Program-made: the position numbers and the translations under genes
Source: Immundisolibacter cernigliae
GTDB taxonomy: Bacteria > Pseudomonadota > Gammaproteobacteria > Immundisolibacterales > Immundisolibacteraceae
NCBI RefSeq assembly: GCF_001697225.1
Contig: NZ_CP014671.1
Span: 1,488,001 to 1,552,000 of the forward strand
DNA length: 64,000 nt
Direction of reading: 5' to 3'
Notes under the pieces: model-generated
The model's input: only the letters and a program-made list of their open reading frames with translations
What the model was told of the DNA's origin: nothing
Databases searched by the model: none
In this document: one piece after another, positions 44,185 to 52,709 of the stretch
Layout: each line of letters opens with the position of its first letter
How positions within the stretch are numbered: the stretch's first letter is position 1

Positions 44185-44771
44185 GCCCCTGGGCGGGCTG
44201 GCTGCTGCCGCCGCTGATCGGTGCCGTGATCGGTGGCGTCACCAACGACGTCGCCATCCGCATGCTGTTTCGGCCCTACCGGCCGTGGCGCATCGGCCGC
44301 CTGCGGGTACCGCTGACCCCGGGGCTGATCCCGCGCGAACGTGCGCAGATCGCGCTGGCCATTGCCGACACGTTCACCGCCCACGTGCTCGACGGCGAGC
44401 AGGTCGCCGACCTGCTGCTGACCGAGCCGGTACGTGCGCGGTTGCGAGACAAGGTGGCCGGCATGGTCGACCAGCTAGGCGGTTTGTTGGGTGCCAATGC
44501 AGCCATGCTGTCGATGGCCAAGGGCATGGCGGGCGACCTGCTGCTGCGCGAAATCGACACCCTCGCCCGCAGCGACGGCCCCAGTGGCGATCACATCCGT
44601 GAGCGCATCCATGAGCGCATCGACGCGCTCGACGTGGCCCGGCTGGAGGCCCTGGTGCTGGGCTTCTCGCGCAAGCAGTTTCGGGCCATCACCTGGTTTG
44701 GCGTGTTGCTCGGTGGCCTGATTGGCGCAGCGCAGGTGCTGCTGACGCAGGTGCTGCCGGCCGCGGGTTGA
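44181..44771 (+). CDS. DUF445 family membrane protein
   Basis: The 196-residue protein starts with TTG at 44181, overlapping the diguanylate cyclase stop. The N-terminal membrane segment LLPPLIGAVIGGVTNDVAIRMLFRPYRP and the LTPGLIPRERAQIA that follows are the DUF445 signature. A second membrane segment closes the C-terminus (TWFGVLLGGLIGAAQVLLTQV). In between is a helical, charged region. This is a short form of the family; function is unknown. Confidence 0.88.
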   Translation: MSPWAGWLLPPLIGAVIGGVTNDVAIRMLFRPYRPWRIGRLRVPLTPGLIPRERAQIALAIADTFTAHVLDGEQVADLLLTEPVRARLRDKVAGMVDQLGGLLGANAAMLSMAKGMAGDLLLREIDTLARSDGPSGDHIRERIHERIDALDVARLEALVLGFSRKQFRAITWFGVLLGGLIGAAQVLLTQVLPAAG

Positions 44772-44840
44772 GGCGCCCCATCCGGGGCGGCGGCGTTACC
44801 ATGCCGCGGCGTGCAAAACCCCAGTTCGAGGAGAAACATC

Positions 44841-45692
44841 ATGGACGTAACCAGCAGCCGCGTGCCGACCAACGGTTTCGAGACCTTCTATCACCAGGCC
44901 GGTGCGGCCGATGCCACGCCGGTGATCCTGCTGCACGGTTCCGGGCCGGGCGCCAACGCCATGTCCAACTGGGTGCACGCGCTGCCGTTCCTGGGCGAGC
45001 GCTACCGGGCGATTGCGCCGGACATCGCCGGCTTTGGCGACAGCCAGCACCACGCGCCGCCGAGCGGCGCGGCGGCCTGGATCGAGGTGTGGACCGCCCA
45101 GGTCATCGCTCTGATGGACGGTCTTGGCATCGCCAAGGCGCACCTGGTCGGCAATTCAATGGGCGGCGGCGTCACGCTGCAACTGCTGCGCCGGCATCCC
45201 GAGCGCTTCGAGCGCATCGTGCTGATGGGCGCCGTCGGTGCGCCATTCACGGCCACGCCGGGCCTGCAGCGCGGCTGGGGCTACTACCGCACCGGCACCG
45301 AAGAGGAACTGGCGTACCTGGTGCGCAAGTTCCTGCACAACCCGGAGGTGCTGGGCGGGGATGTGGAGGCGATTGCCAAACAGCGCTATGGCCTGGTCAT
45401 GCAGGAGCGCATCCGCCGGCAGTTCGAGGCCATGTTCCCGGGCGACGCGCAGGTGCACGTGGACGCCTTTGTGGTGCCGGAACACGAGCTGCGCGCCATG
45501 GCGCACCCGACGCTGGTGACGCACGGCCGGGAGGATTTTTTCATTCCGACCAGCACCAGCCTGTATGTGGCCGAGCGCATGCCAAACGCCCAGCTGCACA
45601 TGTTCCACCACTGCGGCCACTGGATTCAGATCGAGCAGCGGCAGGCTTTCAACCAGCTGGTGCTTGATTTCCTGGACGGCCGCTTCGGCTGA
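44841..45692 (+). CDS. Alpha/beta-hydrolase, meta-cleavage product hydrolase type
   Basis: This 283-residue hydrolase has the oxyanion-hole motif LLHGSGPGANAMSNW, the nucleophile S106 in LVGNSMGGG, an acid in HGREDFFIP and the catalytic His in HHCGHWIQIEQ. The HGSGPGA…NW start is typical of 2-hydroxymuconate semialdehyde and biphenyl meta-cleavage hydrolases (DmpD/XylF/BphD). That suggests a C–C bond hydrolase for aromatic breakdown, but no ring-cleaving dioxygenase is nearby. GAGGAG precedes the ATG. Confidence 0.87.
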   Translation: MDVTSSRVPTNGFETFYHQAGAADATPVILLHGSGPGANAMSNWVHALPFLGERYRAIAPDIAGFGDSQHHAPPSGAAAWIEVWTAQVIALMDGLGIAKAHLVGNSMGGGVTLQLLRRHPERFERIVLMGAVGAPFTATPGLQRGWGYYRTGTEEELAYLVRKFLHNPEVLGGDVEAIAKQRYGLVMQERIRRQFEAMFPGDAQVHVDAFVVPEHELRAMAHPTLVTHGREDFFIPTSTSLYVAERMPNAQLHMFHHCGHWIQIEQRQAFNQLVLDFLDGRFG

Positions 45693-45712
45693 GCGCACGG
45701 GTTTTCGGATAC

Positions 45713-45751
45713 AAAAAAGCCGGCGCCGGGGACAAGCCCGGCGCCGGCTTT
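45713..45751. terminator. Bidirectional terminator between hydrolase and GST genes
   Basis: AAAGCCGGCGCCGGG (ending 45730) and CCCGGCGCCGGCTTT (45737–45751) form a perfect 15-bp stem with loop GACAAG. A residues on the left and T residues on the right allow it to end transcripts from both sides, as fits its place between convergent genes. Confidence 0.93.
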
Positions 45752-45771
45752 CTGTGTTTTTGGCCTTCGCG

Positions 45772-46395
45772 TCAGCCCATCTTGGCCATCGCTTCCTGGG
45801 CGATTTTCTGGAAGCGCTGCGCAGCCGGGCGGCCGTTGCATCGGCCCAGCCAGCCGCCGACGCTGGCAAAGGGCGAGAAGTCGTAATGCAGCATGGCCGC
45901 CAGGCCCAGCACCGAGCACACGTTCAGGTCGCCGACGTTGAAATCCGTGCCCAGCAGGTAGGCGCGGCCGGCCAGGTGCTGGTCGAGCACCTGCATCGGC
46001 TTGCCCAGGGCCGCCTTGGCCTGTTCGATGGCCGCCGGGCTGCGCTGGGCCTCCGGCAGGAACATCATGTGCATCAGCATGGTGACCAGGTGCGGCTCGA
46101 CCTCGGTCATGGCCCACAGGCTCCACTGGGCGATCTGCCCGTGCGCCTGGGCGCCGGCCGGCCACAGGATGCCGGTCTTCTCGGCCAGGTACTGGTTGAT
46201 GGCGAGTGATTCCCAGATCACGTAGCCGTTGTCGTCCAGCACCGGCACGTGGCCGTTGGGATTCAGCTTGAGCATCTGCGGCGTGCGGGTTTCGCCCCGT
46301 GGGCTGGTGCCGACGTGGTCGTAGGGCTGGCCGATCTCTTCCAGCATCCAGATGCAGCGCCCGGCGCGGCTGTAGGCGGCTCCATAGAGTTTCAT
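45772..46395 (-). CDS. Glutathione S-transferase family protein
   Basis: The 207-residue protein has an N-terminal thioredoxin-fold domain (MKLYGAAYSRAGRCIWMLEEIGQPYD; NPNGHVPVLDDNGYVIWESLAINQYLAEK, with the ES pair that binds the glutathione glutamyl group). A helical C-terminal domain follows (GTDFNVGDLNVCSVL, the N-capping box). A Ser at the YSRAGRC position could be the catalytic residue. A GGAG-like site lies upstream of the ATG at 46395. The substrate is unknown. Confidence 0.92.
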   Translation of the reverse strand: MKLYGAAYSRAGRCIWMLEEIGQPYDHVGTSPRGETRTPQMLKLNPNGHVPVLDDNGYVIWESLAINQYLAEKTGILWPAGAQAHGQIAQWSLWAMTEVEPHLVTMLMHMMFLPEAQRSPAAIEQAKAALGKPMQVLDQHLAGRAYLLGTDFNVGDLNVCSVLGLAAMLHYDFSPFASVGGWLGRCNGRPAAQRFQKIAQEAMAKMG

Positions 46396-46559
46396 GACGG
46401 TTTCTCCTCGGGGTGGGGTGCCCCGCCTGATGCGGGGCCGGAACATGATATGTCGCCGCCTGGTGCAAAGGTCGGGGCGCTGGCGCACCGCAGTGCGTCG
46501 GCCGTTCGTGCTGAACTGTCTGCAACCGGCCCGGATGTCGCAACCATGAGTACTGCCCG

Positions 46560-47342
46560 ATGCGCGTCGTGACCCCGCTGTTGCTGGCGCCCGACGAGCC
46601 GCCTGCGTGGCATATCGAGCACGCCGACGGCCGTTCGGACTACGTGCTGATCTGCGACCACGCCGGCAACCGGCTCCCGCGCCGTCTGGGTACCCTCGGC
46701 CTGGACGAGGATGCCCTGGCCAGCCACATTGCGTGGGATATCGGGGCCGGCGCGGTCGCATCCGGCTTGGGCGACGCACTGGATGCCTGCGTCGTGCTGC
46801 AGCCGTATTCGCGCCTGGTGATCGACTGCAACCGGCCGCCGGGCAGCGCCGATTCGATCGTGAGCCGCAGCGAGCGCACGACCATCCCCGGCAATGTGGC
46901 GATTTCCCGTACCCAGGTGGCGGCGCGAGAGTCCGAGATTTTCGTCCCCTACCACGCGCATATCCGCGAGCTGCTGGACGCCCGCCTGCGCCGCGGTCAG
47001 CCCACGCTGCTCGTTTCCCTTCACAGCTTCACGCCGGTGTATCTGGGGGTCCCCCGTCCCTGGCACGCGGCGGTGCTCTACAACCGCGATCCGCGCCTGG
47101 CGCGTCTCGTCGCGCGGGCGTTGCGCGATGAGGGCGGTCTGGTCGTGGGTGAAAACGAGCCCTACGCCGTCAGCGATGACACCGATTACGCCATTCCTCG
47201 TTACGGCGAGGCGCGCGGCCTGCCTCACGTCGAACTGGAGATTCGCCAGGATCTGATCGACGACGCGGCCGGGCAGTCGGCGTGGACCGAACGCCTGGCG
47301 CGGTTGCTGCTGCAGGTCCACAGCGGACTGTGTGGATGCTGA
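46560..47342 (+). CDS. N-formylglutamate amidohydrolase-like protein (COG3931 type)
   Basis: The 260-residue protein shows the FGase pattern: ICDHAGNRLPRRLG, HIAWDIGAGAVASGL, YSRLVIDCNRPPGSADSI and LVSLHSFTPV, with conserved His and Asp residues that likely bind metal. It ends in the E(I/L)RQDLI motif. The group is only distantly related to histidine-pathway FGases, and no hut gene is nearby. It lies 99 bases before a transglutaminase-like gene on the same strand. Its substrate could be a peptide or formyl-amino acid; this is inference. Confidence 0.85.
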   Translation: MRVVTPLLLAPDEPPAWHIEHADGRSDYVLICDHAGNRLPRRLGTLGLDEDALASHIAWDIGAGAVASGLGDALDACVVLQPYSRLVIDCNRPPGSADSIVSRSERTTIPGNVAISRTQVAARESEIFVPYHAHIRELLDARLRRGQPTLLVSLHSFTPVYLGVPRPWHAAVLYNRDPRLARLVARALRDEGGLVVGENEPYAVSDDTDYAIPRYGEARGLPHVELEIRQDLIDDAAGQSAWTERLARLLLQVHSGLCGC

Positions 47343-47441
47343 CCCGCCGGCTGCGCAGCCCATCCTGTTGCCCGCGCATGGTCGGGTTCGCAAATCCTGG
47401 CGACGAGGCCTTCCTCGCCGCCCGCCCAACGGAGTGTTCCG

Positions 47442-48251
47442 ATGCAGATTCGCCTGGGTTACGAGCTTGTCTATCAGTTCCCGCAGCCAACGCCGATGAT
47501 CGTCACGCTGAACGTGCATTACACGCGAGCCTCCGATCTGGTGCGCCCGGACCAGATGCGCACCGATCCGTGGGTGCCGACCAGCATGTACCGGGACGGT
47601 TTTGGCAACTGGTGCACGCGCCTGGTGGCACCGGCCGGGCGCTTTTGCCTGACCACCGATGCGCTGATCAACGATCGCGGCACGGTCGAGCCGCCGGTTC
47701 CGGCGGCCTTGCAACATCCGGTCGAGTCGCTGCCGGAAGAAACCCTCGTGTTCCTGCTGCCAAGCCGGTTCTGCGAGTCCGATCTGCTGGCCGAGACCGC
47801 CTGGCGGCTTTTCGGCGCGACGGCGCCCGGCTGGGCGCGGGTGCAGGCCGTTTGCGACTTCGTGCACAACCACATCAGTTTTGGCTACGAGCACGCCCGT
47901 CCCACGAAAAGCGCCTGGGAGGTCTACAACGAGCGCCGGGGCGTGTGCCGCGATTACGCTCATCTGGCGATTGCCTTTTGCCGCAGCCTGAACATTCCGG
48001 CGCGTTACTGCACCAGTTATCTCGGCGACATCGGCGTGCCGCCGGACGGCTCGGCGATGGATTTCTCCGCGTCGATGGAGGTTTTCCTGGGCGGTGCCTG
48101 GCACACCTTTGATCCGCGCAACAACCGGCAGCGCATCGGGCGGATCCTGATCGCGCGGGGCCGGGATGCCGCCGACGTGGCCATCACGACCACCTTTGGC
48201 CCGAACACGCTCGAGAGTTTCAGGGTGTGGACGGACGAGGTAGTGATCTAG
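47442..48251 (+). CDS. Transglutaminase-like cysteine protease, stop codon rebuilt by an insertion
   Basis: The 269-residue protein has an N-terminal bacterial transglutaminase beta region. The core triad is C169 in [16 protein letters not shown]221 in [11 protein letters not shown] and D224 just after it. No signal peptide is visible. GGAG precedes the ATG. The stop TAG (48249–48251) is made of the TA target site plus the first base of the IS630 element. The sequence beyond the element (TA then GG) shows that the stop was also TAG before insertion, so the protein is intact. Confidence 0.92.
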   Translation: MQIRLGYELVYQFPQPTPMIVTLNVHYTRASDLVRPDQMRTDPWVPTSMYRDGFGNWCTRLVAPAGRFCLTTDALINDRGTVEPPVPAALQHPVESLPEETLVFLLPSRFCESDLLAETAWRLFGATAPGWARVQAVCDFVHNHISFGYEHARPTKSAWEVYNERRGVCRDYAHLAIAFCRSLNIPARYCTSYLGDIGVPPDGSAMDFSASMEVFLGGAWHTFDPRNNRQRIGRILIARGRDAADVAITTTFGPNTLESFRVWTDEVVI

Positions 48252-49336
48252 TGTCGTGAGTCAGAAATGCGCAAACAAAATCTCTTGATGGAGTCAAGGA
48301 TCTGGTCTGCGGTCTTGGTCCAGGCGAATGGACGCGGGTTCATGTTGTAGGTCGCCAGGTAATCACGAATGGCTTGCTCCAGCTGGCGCGTGCTGCGATG
48401 AGTACCCCGGCGAATCTGCTTGCGCGTGATTTCCGCGAACCAGCGTTCAACCTGGTTGATCCACGATGCGGAGGTCGGTGTGAAGTGCGGATGGAATCGC
48501 GGATGGCGCGCAAACCAGCGTTTCACCGCGGGCGTCTTGTGCGTCCCGTAGTTGTCCATGACGACGTGGACATCGGCGTCTGCGGGAACGCTCTGGTCGA
48601 GCGTCGCCAGGAATTTCAGGAACTCGGTAGCACGATGACGACGATGCAGCTGTCCGATCACCTTGCCGGTGGCCACGTCCAGCGCAGCGAACAGCGTGGT
48701 GGTGCCGTGGCGCATGTAATCATGCGTGCGCCGCTCCGGCAGACCCGGCGTCATCGGCAGGATCGGCTGCGTGCGATCCAGCGCCTGGATCTGGCTCTTT
48801 TCGTCCACACAGAGCACGACGGCTTTCATCGGCGGCGCGAGGTACAAACCCACGATGTCGCGCACCTTGTCGACAAACAGCGCGTCGGTGGACAGCTTGA
48901 ACGTCTCCTGCCGATGCGGCTGCAGGCCGAACGCTCGCCAGATGCGCGATACCGACGCCTGAGACAGCTTCATGCTTCTGGCCAGGCTGCGCGTGCTCCA
49001 GTGCGTCGCATCGGCTGGCTTTTCCTGCAGGGTCTTGGCAATGATCGCTTCCATGACATCATCGCCAATTCGTCGCGGGGCACCCGGCCGCGGCTCGTCG
49101 AGCAGTCCATCCAAACGTCGCTCCACAAAGCGCTGCCGCCACTTGCCGACCATCTGCTTCGAGACGCGCAAGTGACTGGCCACTTCCAGATTGGGCATCC
49201 CTTGAGCGCACGACAGAACGATCCGCGCACGCACCGCCAAGGCCTGGCTGGTCTTGTGCCGGCGTGCCCACTCGACCAGCCGGTTGCTCTCCTCGGCCGT
49301 CAGCGTCAGCTCCGGCAACGGTCGTCCACGTCCCAT
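48248..49336 (-). CDS. IS630-family transposase
   Basis: The 362-residue protein has an N-terminal helix-turn-helix region ([21 protein letters not shown]) and a DDE domain. The catalytic acids are the Asp in [14 protein letters not shown], the Asp in [10 protein letters not shown] and the Glu in [17 protein letters not shown]. It appears intact. GGGAGG lies upstream of the ATG at 49336; a further ATG 12 codons upstream is less likely. The coding frame runs through the left inverted repeat, and its stop TAG uses the TA target duplication and one host base (48248), so the host supplies the stop. Confidence 0.93.
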   Translation of the reverse strand: MGRGRPLPELTLTAEESNRLVEWARRHKTSQALAVRARIVLSCAQGMPNLEVASHLRVSKQMVGKWRQRFVERRLDGLLDEPRPGAPRRIGDDVMEAIIAKTLQEKPADATHWSTRSLARSMKLSQASVSRIWRAFGLQPHRQETFKLSTDALFVDKVRDIVGLYLAPPMKAVVLCVDEKSQIQALDRTQPILPMTPGLPERRTHDYMRHGTTTLFAALDVATGKVIGQLHRRHRATEFLKFLATLDQSVPADADVHVVMDNYGTHKTPAVKRWFARHPRFHPHFTPTSASWINQVERWFAEITRKQIRRGTHRSTRQLEQAIRDYLATYNMNPRPFAWTKTADQILDSIKRFCLRISDSRH

Positions 49337-49414
49337 GAAAACCTCCCCAATGTCTCGATGATACTGAGACAAAGGGAATCCTAATTAGTTCATAGAACTT
49401 CTGACTCAGAACAC
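48251..49414 (-). mobile_element. IS630-family insertion sequence (1164 bp)
   Basis: The ends are inverted repeats: GTGTCGTGAGTCAGAAAT on the left and, read outward-in on the right, GTGTTCTGAGTCAGAAGT, with three mismatches in 18. The element is flanked by TA on both sides (48249–48250 and 49415–49416), the target duplication of IS630 elements. It holds one transposase gene on the minus strand. It separates a transglutaminase-like gene from the hairpin that lay directly behind it. Confidence 0.92.
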
Positions 49415-49420
49415 TAGGAA

Positions 49421-49449
49421 AACGCTGGAGTATTCACTTCCCCAGCGTT
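49421..49449. terminator. Hairpin downstream of the IS, formerly behind the transglutaminase gene
   Basis: AACGCTGG (49421–49428) and CCAGCGTT (49442–49449) form a perfect 8-bp stem with a 13-base loop. Before the insertion it would have stood three bases after the transglutaminase stop. No T run follows, so a terminator role is only possible. Confidence 0.5.
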
Positions 49450-49460
49450 GTCGGGGGCGC

Positions 49461-50084
49461 TCAGGCTGGCAGGATGCCGCGCTGCAGGATGTCCATCATC
49501 AGCGCGTTGTAGCGCTGCGGGTCATCGGCAAAATCGATGTCGGTGAAGTGGCGCAGCAGGGGCCGGGTCTGAGCGTAGAACACGTTGCCGGCGTTGATCA
49601 GCAGCGCCAGCAGGGCCGGGTTCAGGTCGGCGCGCAGCTGACCGGCAACCTGGCCGGCGCGGATCAGTTCGACCAGGCGGTGGAAGCTGTGAGCGAAGTC
49701 TTCCCGCACCGGCTGAATGTCGTTGTCGGCCCCGTCACTGGTGAGGGCGCGCAGCACAAGACGGCTGGACATCGGGTCTTCGATGTACGCACACAGGCGC
49801 TGGCGAGCGTAGGCGCCCAGGCGCTGCGTGGTGTCCTCGTCCAGGCGCGAGGCGGCGTCGATGGCGTCGGTGAACGATTGGCAAGCCTCTTTCAGGACCT
49901 GCTGATACAGCGCCGCCTTGCTCTTGAAGTGATGGAAGATGTTGGCCTTGCTGACCGAAGCCCGCTCGGCGATGGCGCTGATGGAAGCGGCATCGTAGCC
50001 CTGGCTGGAAAAAACTTCCGCCGCTGCCCGGAGGACTCGGTGGGCAGCGGCGGCGCAGGGTTTGGGAGGGGGATTCTTAGTCAT
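49461..50084 (-). CDS. TetR-family transcriptional regulator
   Basis: The 207-residue protein has an N-terminal helix-turn-helix (HRVLRAAAEVFSSQGYDAASISAIAERASVSKANIFHHFKSKAALY). A helical C-terminal ligand domain is similar to the CerR/TetR_C class (VLRALTSDGADN…). The ATG at 50084 is chosen; longer in-frame readings run into non-conserved sequence. A perfect 12-base palindrome sits 34 bases upstream and could be its operator. It lies downstream of the FAH-family gene on the same strand, with a 106-base gap that has room for its own promoter. Confidence 0.9.
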   Translation of the reverse strand: MTKNPPPKPCAAAAHRVLRAAAEVFSSQGYDAASISAIAERASVSKANIFHHFKSKAALYQQVLKEACQSFTDAIDAASRLDEDTTQRLGAYARQRLCAYIEDPMSSRLVLRALTSDGADNDIQPVREDFAHSFHRLVELIRAGQVAGQLRADLNPALLALLINAGNVFYAQTRPLLRHFTDIDFADDPQRYNALMMDILQRGILPA

Positions 50085-50117
50085 TATCGGAGCCTGACTG
50101 GCCCGAGCGGAGGGGTG

Positions 50118-50129
50118 GACCGATCGGTC
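50118..50129. promoter_or_regulatory. Palindromic candidate TetR operator
   Basis: GACCGATCGGTC is a perfect 12-base palindrome 34 bases upstream of the TetR start. TetR-family operators often have a GACC…GGTC core. A half-site-like GTCGGTT follows. Binding is inferred from position only. Confidence 0.5.
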
Positions 50130-50190
50130 AGTCGGTTGCATCCTACTGCCGTTGGATGCCGTGTTGCAAGGGAAATTTTCGGCATGGCGA

Positions 50191-50994
50191 TCAGGACGCC
50201 GCCAGCGGGTTGCGCAGCGTGCCGATGCCGGCGATTTCCACGCACACCTCGTCGCCGGGCTGCATCCACAGCGGCGGCTTGCGCGCGGCGCCAACGCCAC
50301 TTGGGGTGCCGGTCAGGATCACGCTGCCGGCTTCGAGCGTGCAGTCGGCGCTCAGGAACTCGATCAGCGTGCGCACGTCGAAAATCATGTCGCTGGTGTT
50401 GGCCGACTGCACAGTCTGGCCGTTGAGCGTGGTGCGGATGTCGAGCGCGTTGGGGTTCGGGATCTCGTCAGCGGTGACCAGCACCGGCCCCAGCGGGCAG
50501 AAGGTGTCGAAGGATTTGCCGCGGCAGAACTGGCCACCGCCCCATTCCATCTGCCAGTCGCGGGCGCTGACGTCGTTGGCACAGGTGTAGCCGAGCACGT
50601 AGTCGAGGGCCTCGGCAGCGCGCACGTTCTTGGCGCGGCGGCCGATCACCACCGCCAGCTCGCACTCGTAATCCACCTTGTGGCTGGGCGCGTGGGTCGG
50701 GATCAGGATCGGTTGATCCGGATGGTGCAGGGCGCCGGCCGATTTGATGAACAGCACTGGATATTGGGGGATGGCGGCGCCGGTTTCCTCGGCGTGCTTG
50801 CGGTAGTTGAGGCCGATGCAGTAGATGGTCGGCGGCACGACCGGCGCCAGGCGCTCGGCGTTTGCCGGTGCGACCTGATCCGTGGCCCGCCAGTCGCCCA
50901 GCAGGTCGCCTTCGATCAGGCACAGCCGGCCGTCGGGTTGTTCGAGCGCGTGACGCGGGCCGGCCGCGGTTCGGATGCGGGCAATGCGGGCCAT
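50191..50994 (-). CDS. Fumarylacetoacetate hydrolase family protein
   Basis: The 267-residue protein has the FAH core: IYCIGLNYRKHAEETG, FIKSAGALHHPDQPI, the metal-binding segment VDYECELAVVIGRRAKNV, GYTCANDVSARDWQ, KSFDTFCPLGPVLV and ILTGTPSGVG. Family members include 2-hydroxyhepta-diene-dioate isomerases, acylpyruvate hydrolases and oxaloacetate decarboxylases; the exact substrate is not clear. AGAGGAG precedes the ATG at 50994. Together with the hydrolase at 44841 it hints at breakdown of aromatic or dicarboxylic acids. Confidence 0.9.
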   Translation of the reverse strand: MARIARIRTAAGPRHALEQPDGRLCLIEGDLLGDWRATDQVAPANAERLAPVVPPTIYCIGLNYRKHAEETGAAIPQYPVLFIKSAGALHHPDQPILIPTHAPSHKVDYECELAVVIGRRAKNVRAAEALDYVLGYTCANDVSARDWQMEWGGGQFCRGKSFDTFCPLGPVLVTADEIPNPNALDIRTTLNGQTVQSANTSDMIFDVRTLIEFLSADCTLEAGSVILTGTPSGVGAARKPPLWMQPGDEVCVEIAGIGTLRNPLAAS

Positions 50995-51093
50995 GAATTC
51001 GACTCCTCTTTGCGGAATTGGGCAGGCGGTCAACAGGCGGGCGCCCGGCCAGCAGTTTACGTGCTGACGGCACGCCAGTCGCAATGCCGCCGC

Positions 51094-51813
51094 TCAGGCG
51101 TCGTCCGCCGCCTCGCGCGTTTCGCGCAACAGTGCGATCAACTGCTGGCGCAGGGCGTCGACACCTTCGGCGCGGGCGGTAAACGGCAGGCGTAGCGCAG
51201 CCCCGTCGGCCAGCAGATCCACGCCATCGGCATCCGCGCCAACCAGCGTCGCCTGCTGTGCCTCGCGGCCAAAGAAATGCCGGCAGTAGGCACGCAGCGC
51301 GTCGGCGTGGTCGCCGTTCATGTGCTCCACGATGCCGGCCTCGGCATCCGCCAGCGGGTTGCTCAGGTCGATTTCGTGCGGCTCGATCCAGCCGATCTTG
51401 CCGAAACCGCCGATGTAGCGCAGGCGCACCGGACGCAGGGCGTAGAAGCTGAAATCGTGGGTACCGGCGTAGGCGCGGGCCGCCGGAAAGAACCGGTAGT
51501 AGCGCTCGGCGACCGCGCCGGTGCCATCCGCGCTCAGGGCATGAGCCTCGGCGATCCACGTCAGGCGCGCGCCGGCCTGCGGATCGGCGGCGTCGGCCGG
51601 GTCGAATACGGTCAGCGACACCCTGGGGTCGGTGTTGATGTTCCTGGTGTGCTCGGCCAGCGTGCTGATGTAGATGACCGGCTCGCCGACGGCGCCGAGC
51701 ACGTAGGGCGTGATCGAGCCGAACGGGTAGCCGGGCAGGCTGCGCGAGTGCGTGGCCAGCACGCCGTAGCGGCCGGCGCGCAGGAATTCGCTCGCCGTGC
51801 GCTGGCCGGGCAT
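51094..51813 (-). CDS. Pyridoxamine-phosphate-oxidase-like protein with DUF2470 (HugZ-like)
   Basis: The 239-residue protein has an N-terminal split-barrel flavin/heme-type domain (GRYGVLATHSRSLPGYPFGSITPYVL; HTRNINTDPRVSLTVFD). A C-terminal DUF2470 follows (GIVEHMNGDHADALRAYCRHFFG). Proteins with this layout include heme-binding HugZ-type proteins, but many members are of unknown function. The ATG at 51813 overlaps the upstream transglutaminase stop by one base (TGATG), so it belongs to the ATP-grasp operon by coupling. Confidence 0.85.
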   Translation of the reverse strand: MPGQRTASEFLRAGRYGVLATHSRSLPGYPFGSITPYVLGAVGEPVIYISTLAEHTRNINTDPRVSLTVFDPADAADPQAGARLTWIAEAHALSADGTGAVAERYYRFFPAARAYAGTHDFSFYALRPVRLRYIGGFGKIGWIEPHEIDLSNPLADAEAGIVEHMNGDHADALRAYCRHFFGREAQQATLVGADADGVDLLADGAALRLPFTARAEGVDALRQQLIALLRETREAADDA

Positions 51814-52709
51814 CAAAGCTCCACCGGCTCGGGAAGGGCCGTCACATCCACCTCGACCTCGATCTTGTGCGTGTCGCCACCGCCGTAGATCACGCCCTGC
51901 AGTGGCGCCACGTCACTGTAGTCGCGGCCCCAGGCGGTGGTGATGTGGCGGCCGGACGGCTGCAGGTTGTTGGTGGGATCCCAGTCCTGCCAGCCGTTGC
52001 CGGGCAGGTACACCTGCAGCCAGGCGTGTGAGGCGTCGGCGCCCTGCAACTTGGCCTTGCCGGGTGGGGGCAGGGTTTCCAGGTAGCCGCTCACGTAACG
52101 GGCCGCGAGGCCCAGGCTGCGCAGGCAGCCGATGGCCAGGTGCGCGAAATCCTGACACACGCCCCGGCGCCGTTGCAGTATCTCCAGTACCGGCGTGGCG
52201 ACATCCGTGGCGGTGGGGTCGTAGGTGAAGTCCTCATGGATGCGGGCGATCAGCTCCGCCACCGCGTCGGCCAGCGGCCGGCCGGCGGGGAAACTGGCCG
52301 CTGCGTAATCGTGCAGGGCCGGCAGCGCGCGCACCATGGGCGAGTCCAGGCAGTACTGGACGGCGTCCAGGGTTTCCGGGTCACCGGCCTGGGCCAGGCG
52401 GCGGGCCGTCTCCTGCCAGTCGATGGCATCGCCGAAGCTCAGCTGCCGCCGCGGTGCCTGCAGGCGTACCTCGCTGGTGGCCGTGATGGTGACTTCCCGG
52501 TGCGGGTCCAGGATGGCGAAATAACTGGCTGTGTTGCCGAAAAAATCCTGTCGGTCGCGGTAGTCCCGGCACGGCGGATCGATGTGCAGGCTGGCGCTGA
52601 CCAGCGCCTGCCCGGTGCAACTGCGCGGCAGCAGGTGCGCCTCGTTATAGCTGCTGGCCACCGGCTTGTCGTAGCGGTAGCGGGTGACATGCACGGTGCG
52701 GTAGTTCAT
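51813..52709 (-). CDS. Transglutaminase-like protein with N-terminal beta domain
   Basis: The 298-residue protein has the Bact_transglu_N beta domain (about 1–85) and a transglutaminase core. The triad is C185 in RRRGVCQDFAHLA, H228 in ASHAWLQVYLPGNGW and D244 in WDPTNNL. No signal peptide is present, so it is probably cytoplasmic. The start overlaps the upstream ATP-grasp/alpha-E stop as ATGA. In this neighbourhood it is predicted to act as a peptidase or amidase on a conjugate made by the ATP-grasp enzymes; this is based on comparative genomics, not biochemistry. Confidence 0.92.
   Translation of the reverse strand: MNYRTVHVTRYRYDKPVASSYNEAHLLPRSCTGQALVSASLHIDPPCRDYRDRQDFFGNTASYFAILDPHREVTITATSEVRLQAPRRQLSFGDAIDWQETARRLAQAGDPETLDAVQYCLDSPMVRALPALHDYAAASFPAGRPLADAVAELIARIHEDFTYDPTATDVATPVLEILQRRRGVCQDFAHLAIGCLRSLGLAARYVSGYLETLPPPGKAKLQGADASHAWLQVYLPGNGWQDWDPTNNLQPSGRHITTAWGRDYSDVAPLQGVIYGGGDTHKIEVEVDVTALPEPVEL

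Noticed and set aside
47343-47441. Promoter or extra gene between the FGase-like and transglutaminase genes
   Set aside because: The 99-base gap shows no coding frame and no convincing -35/-10 pair.
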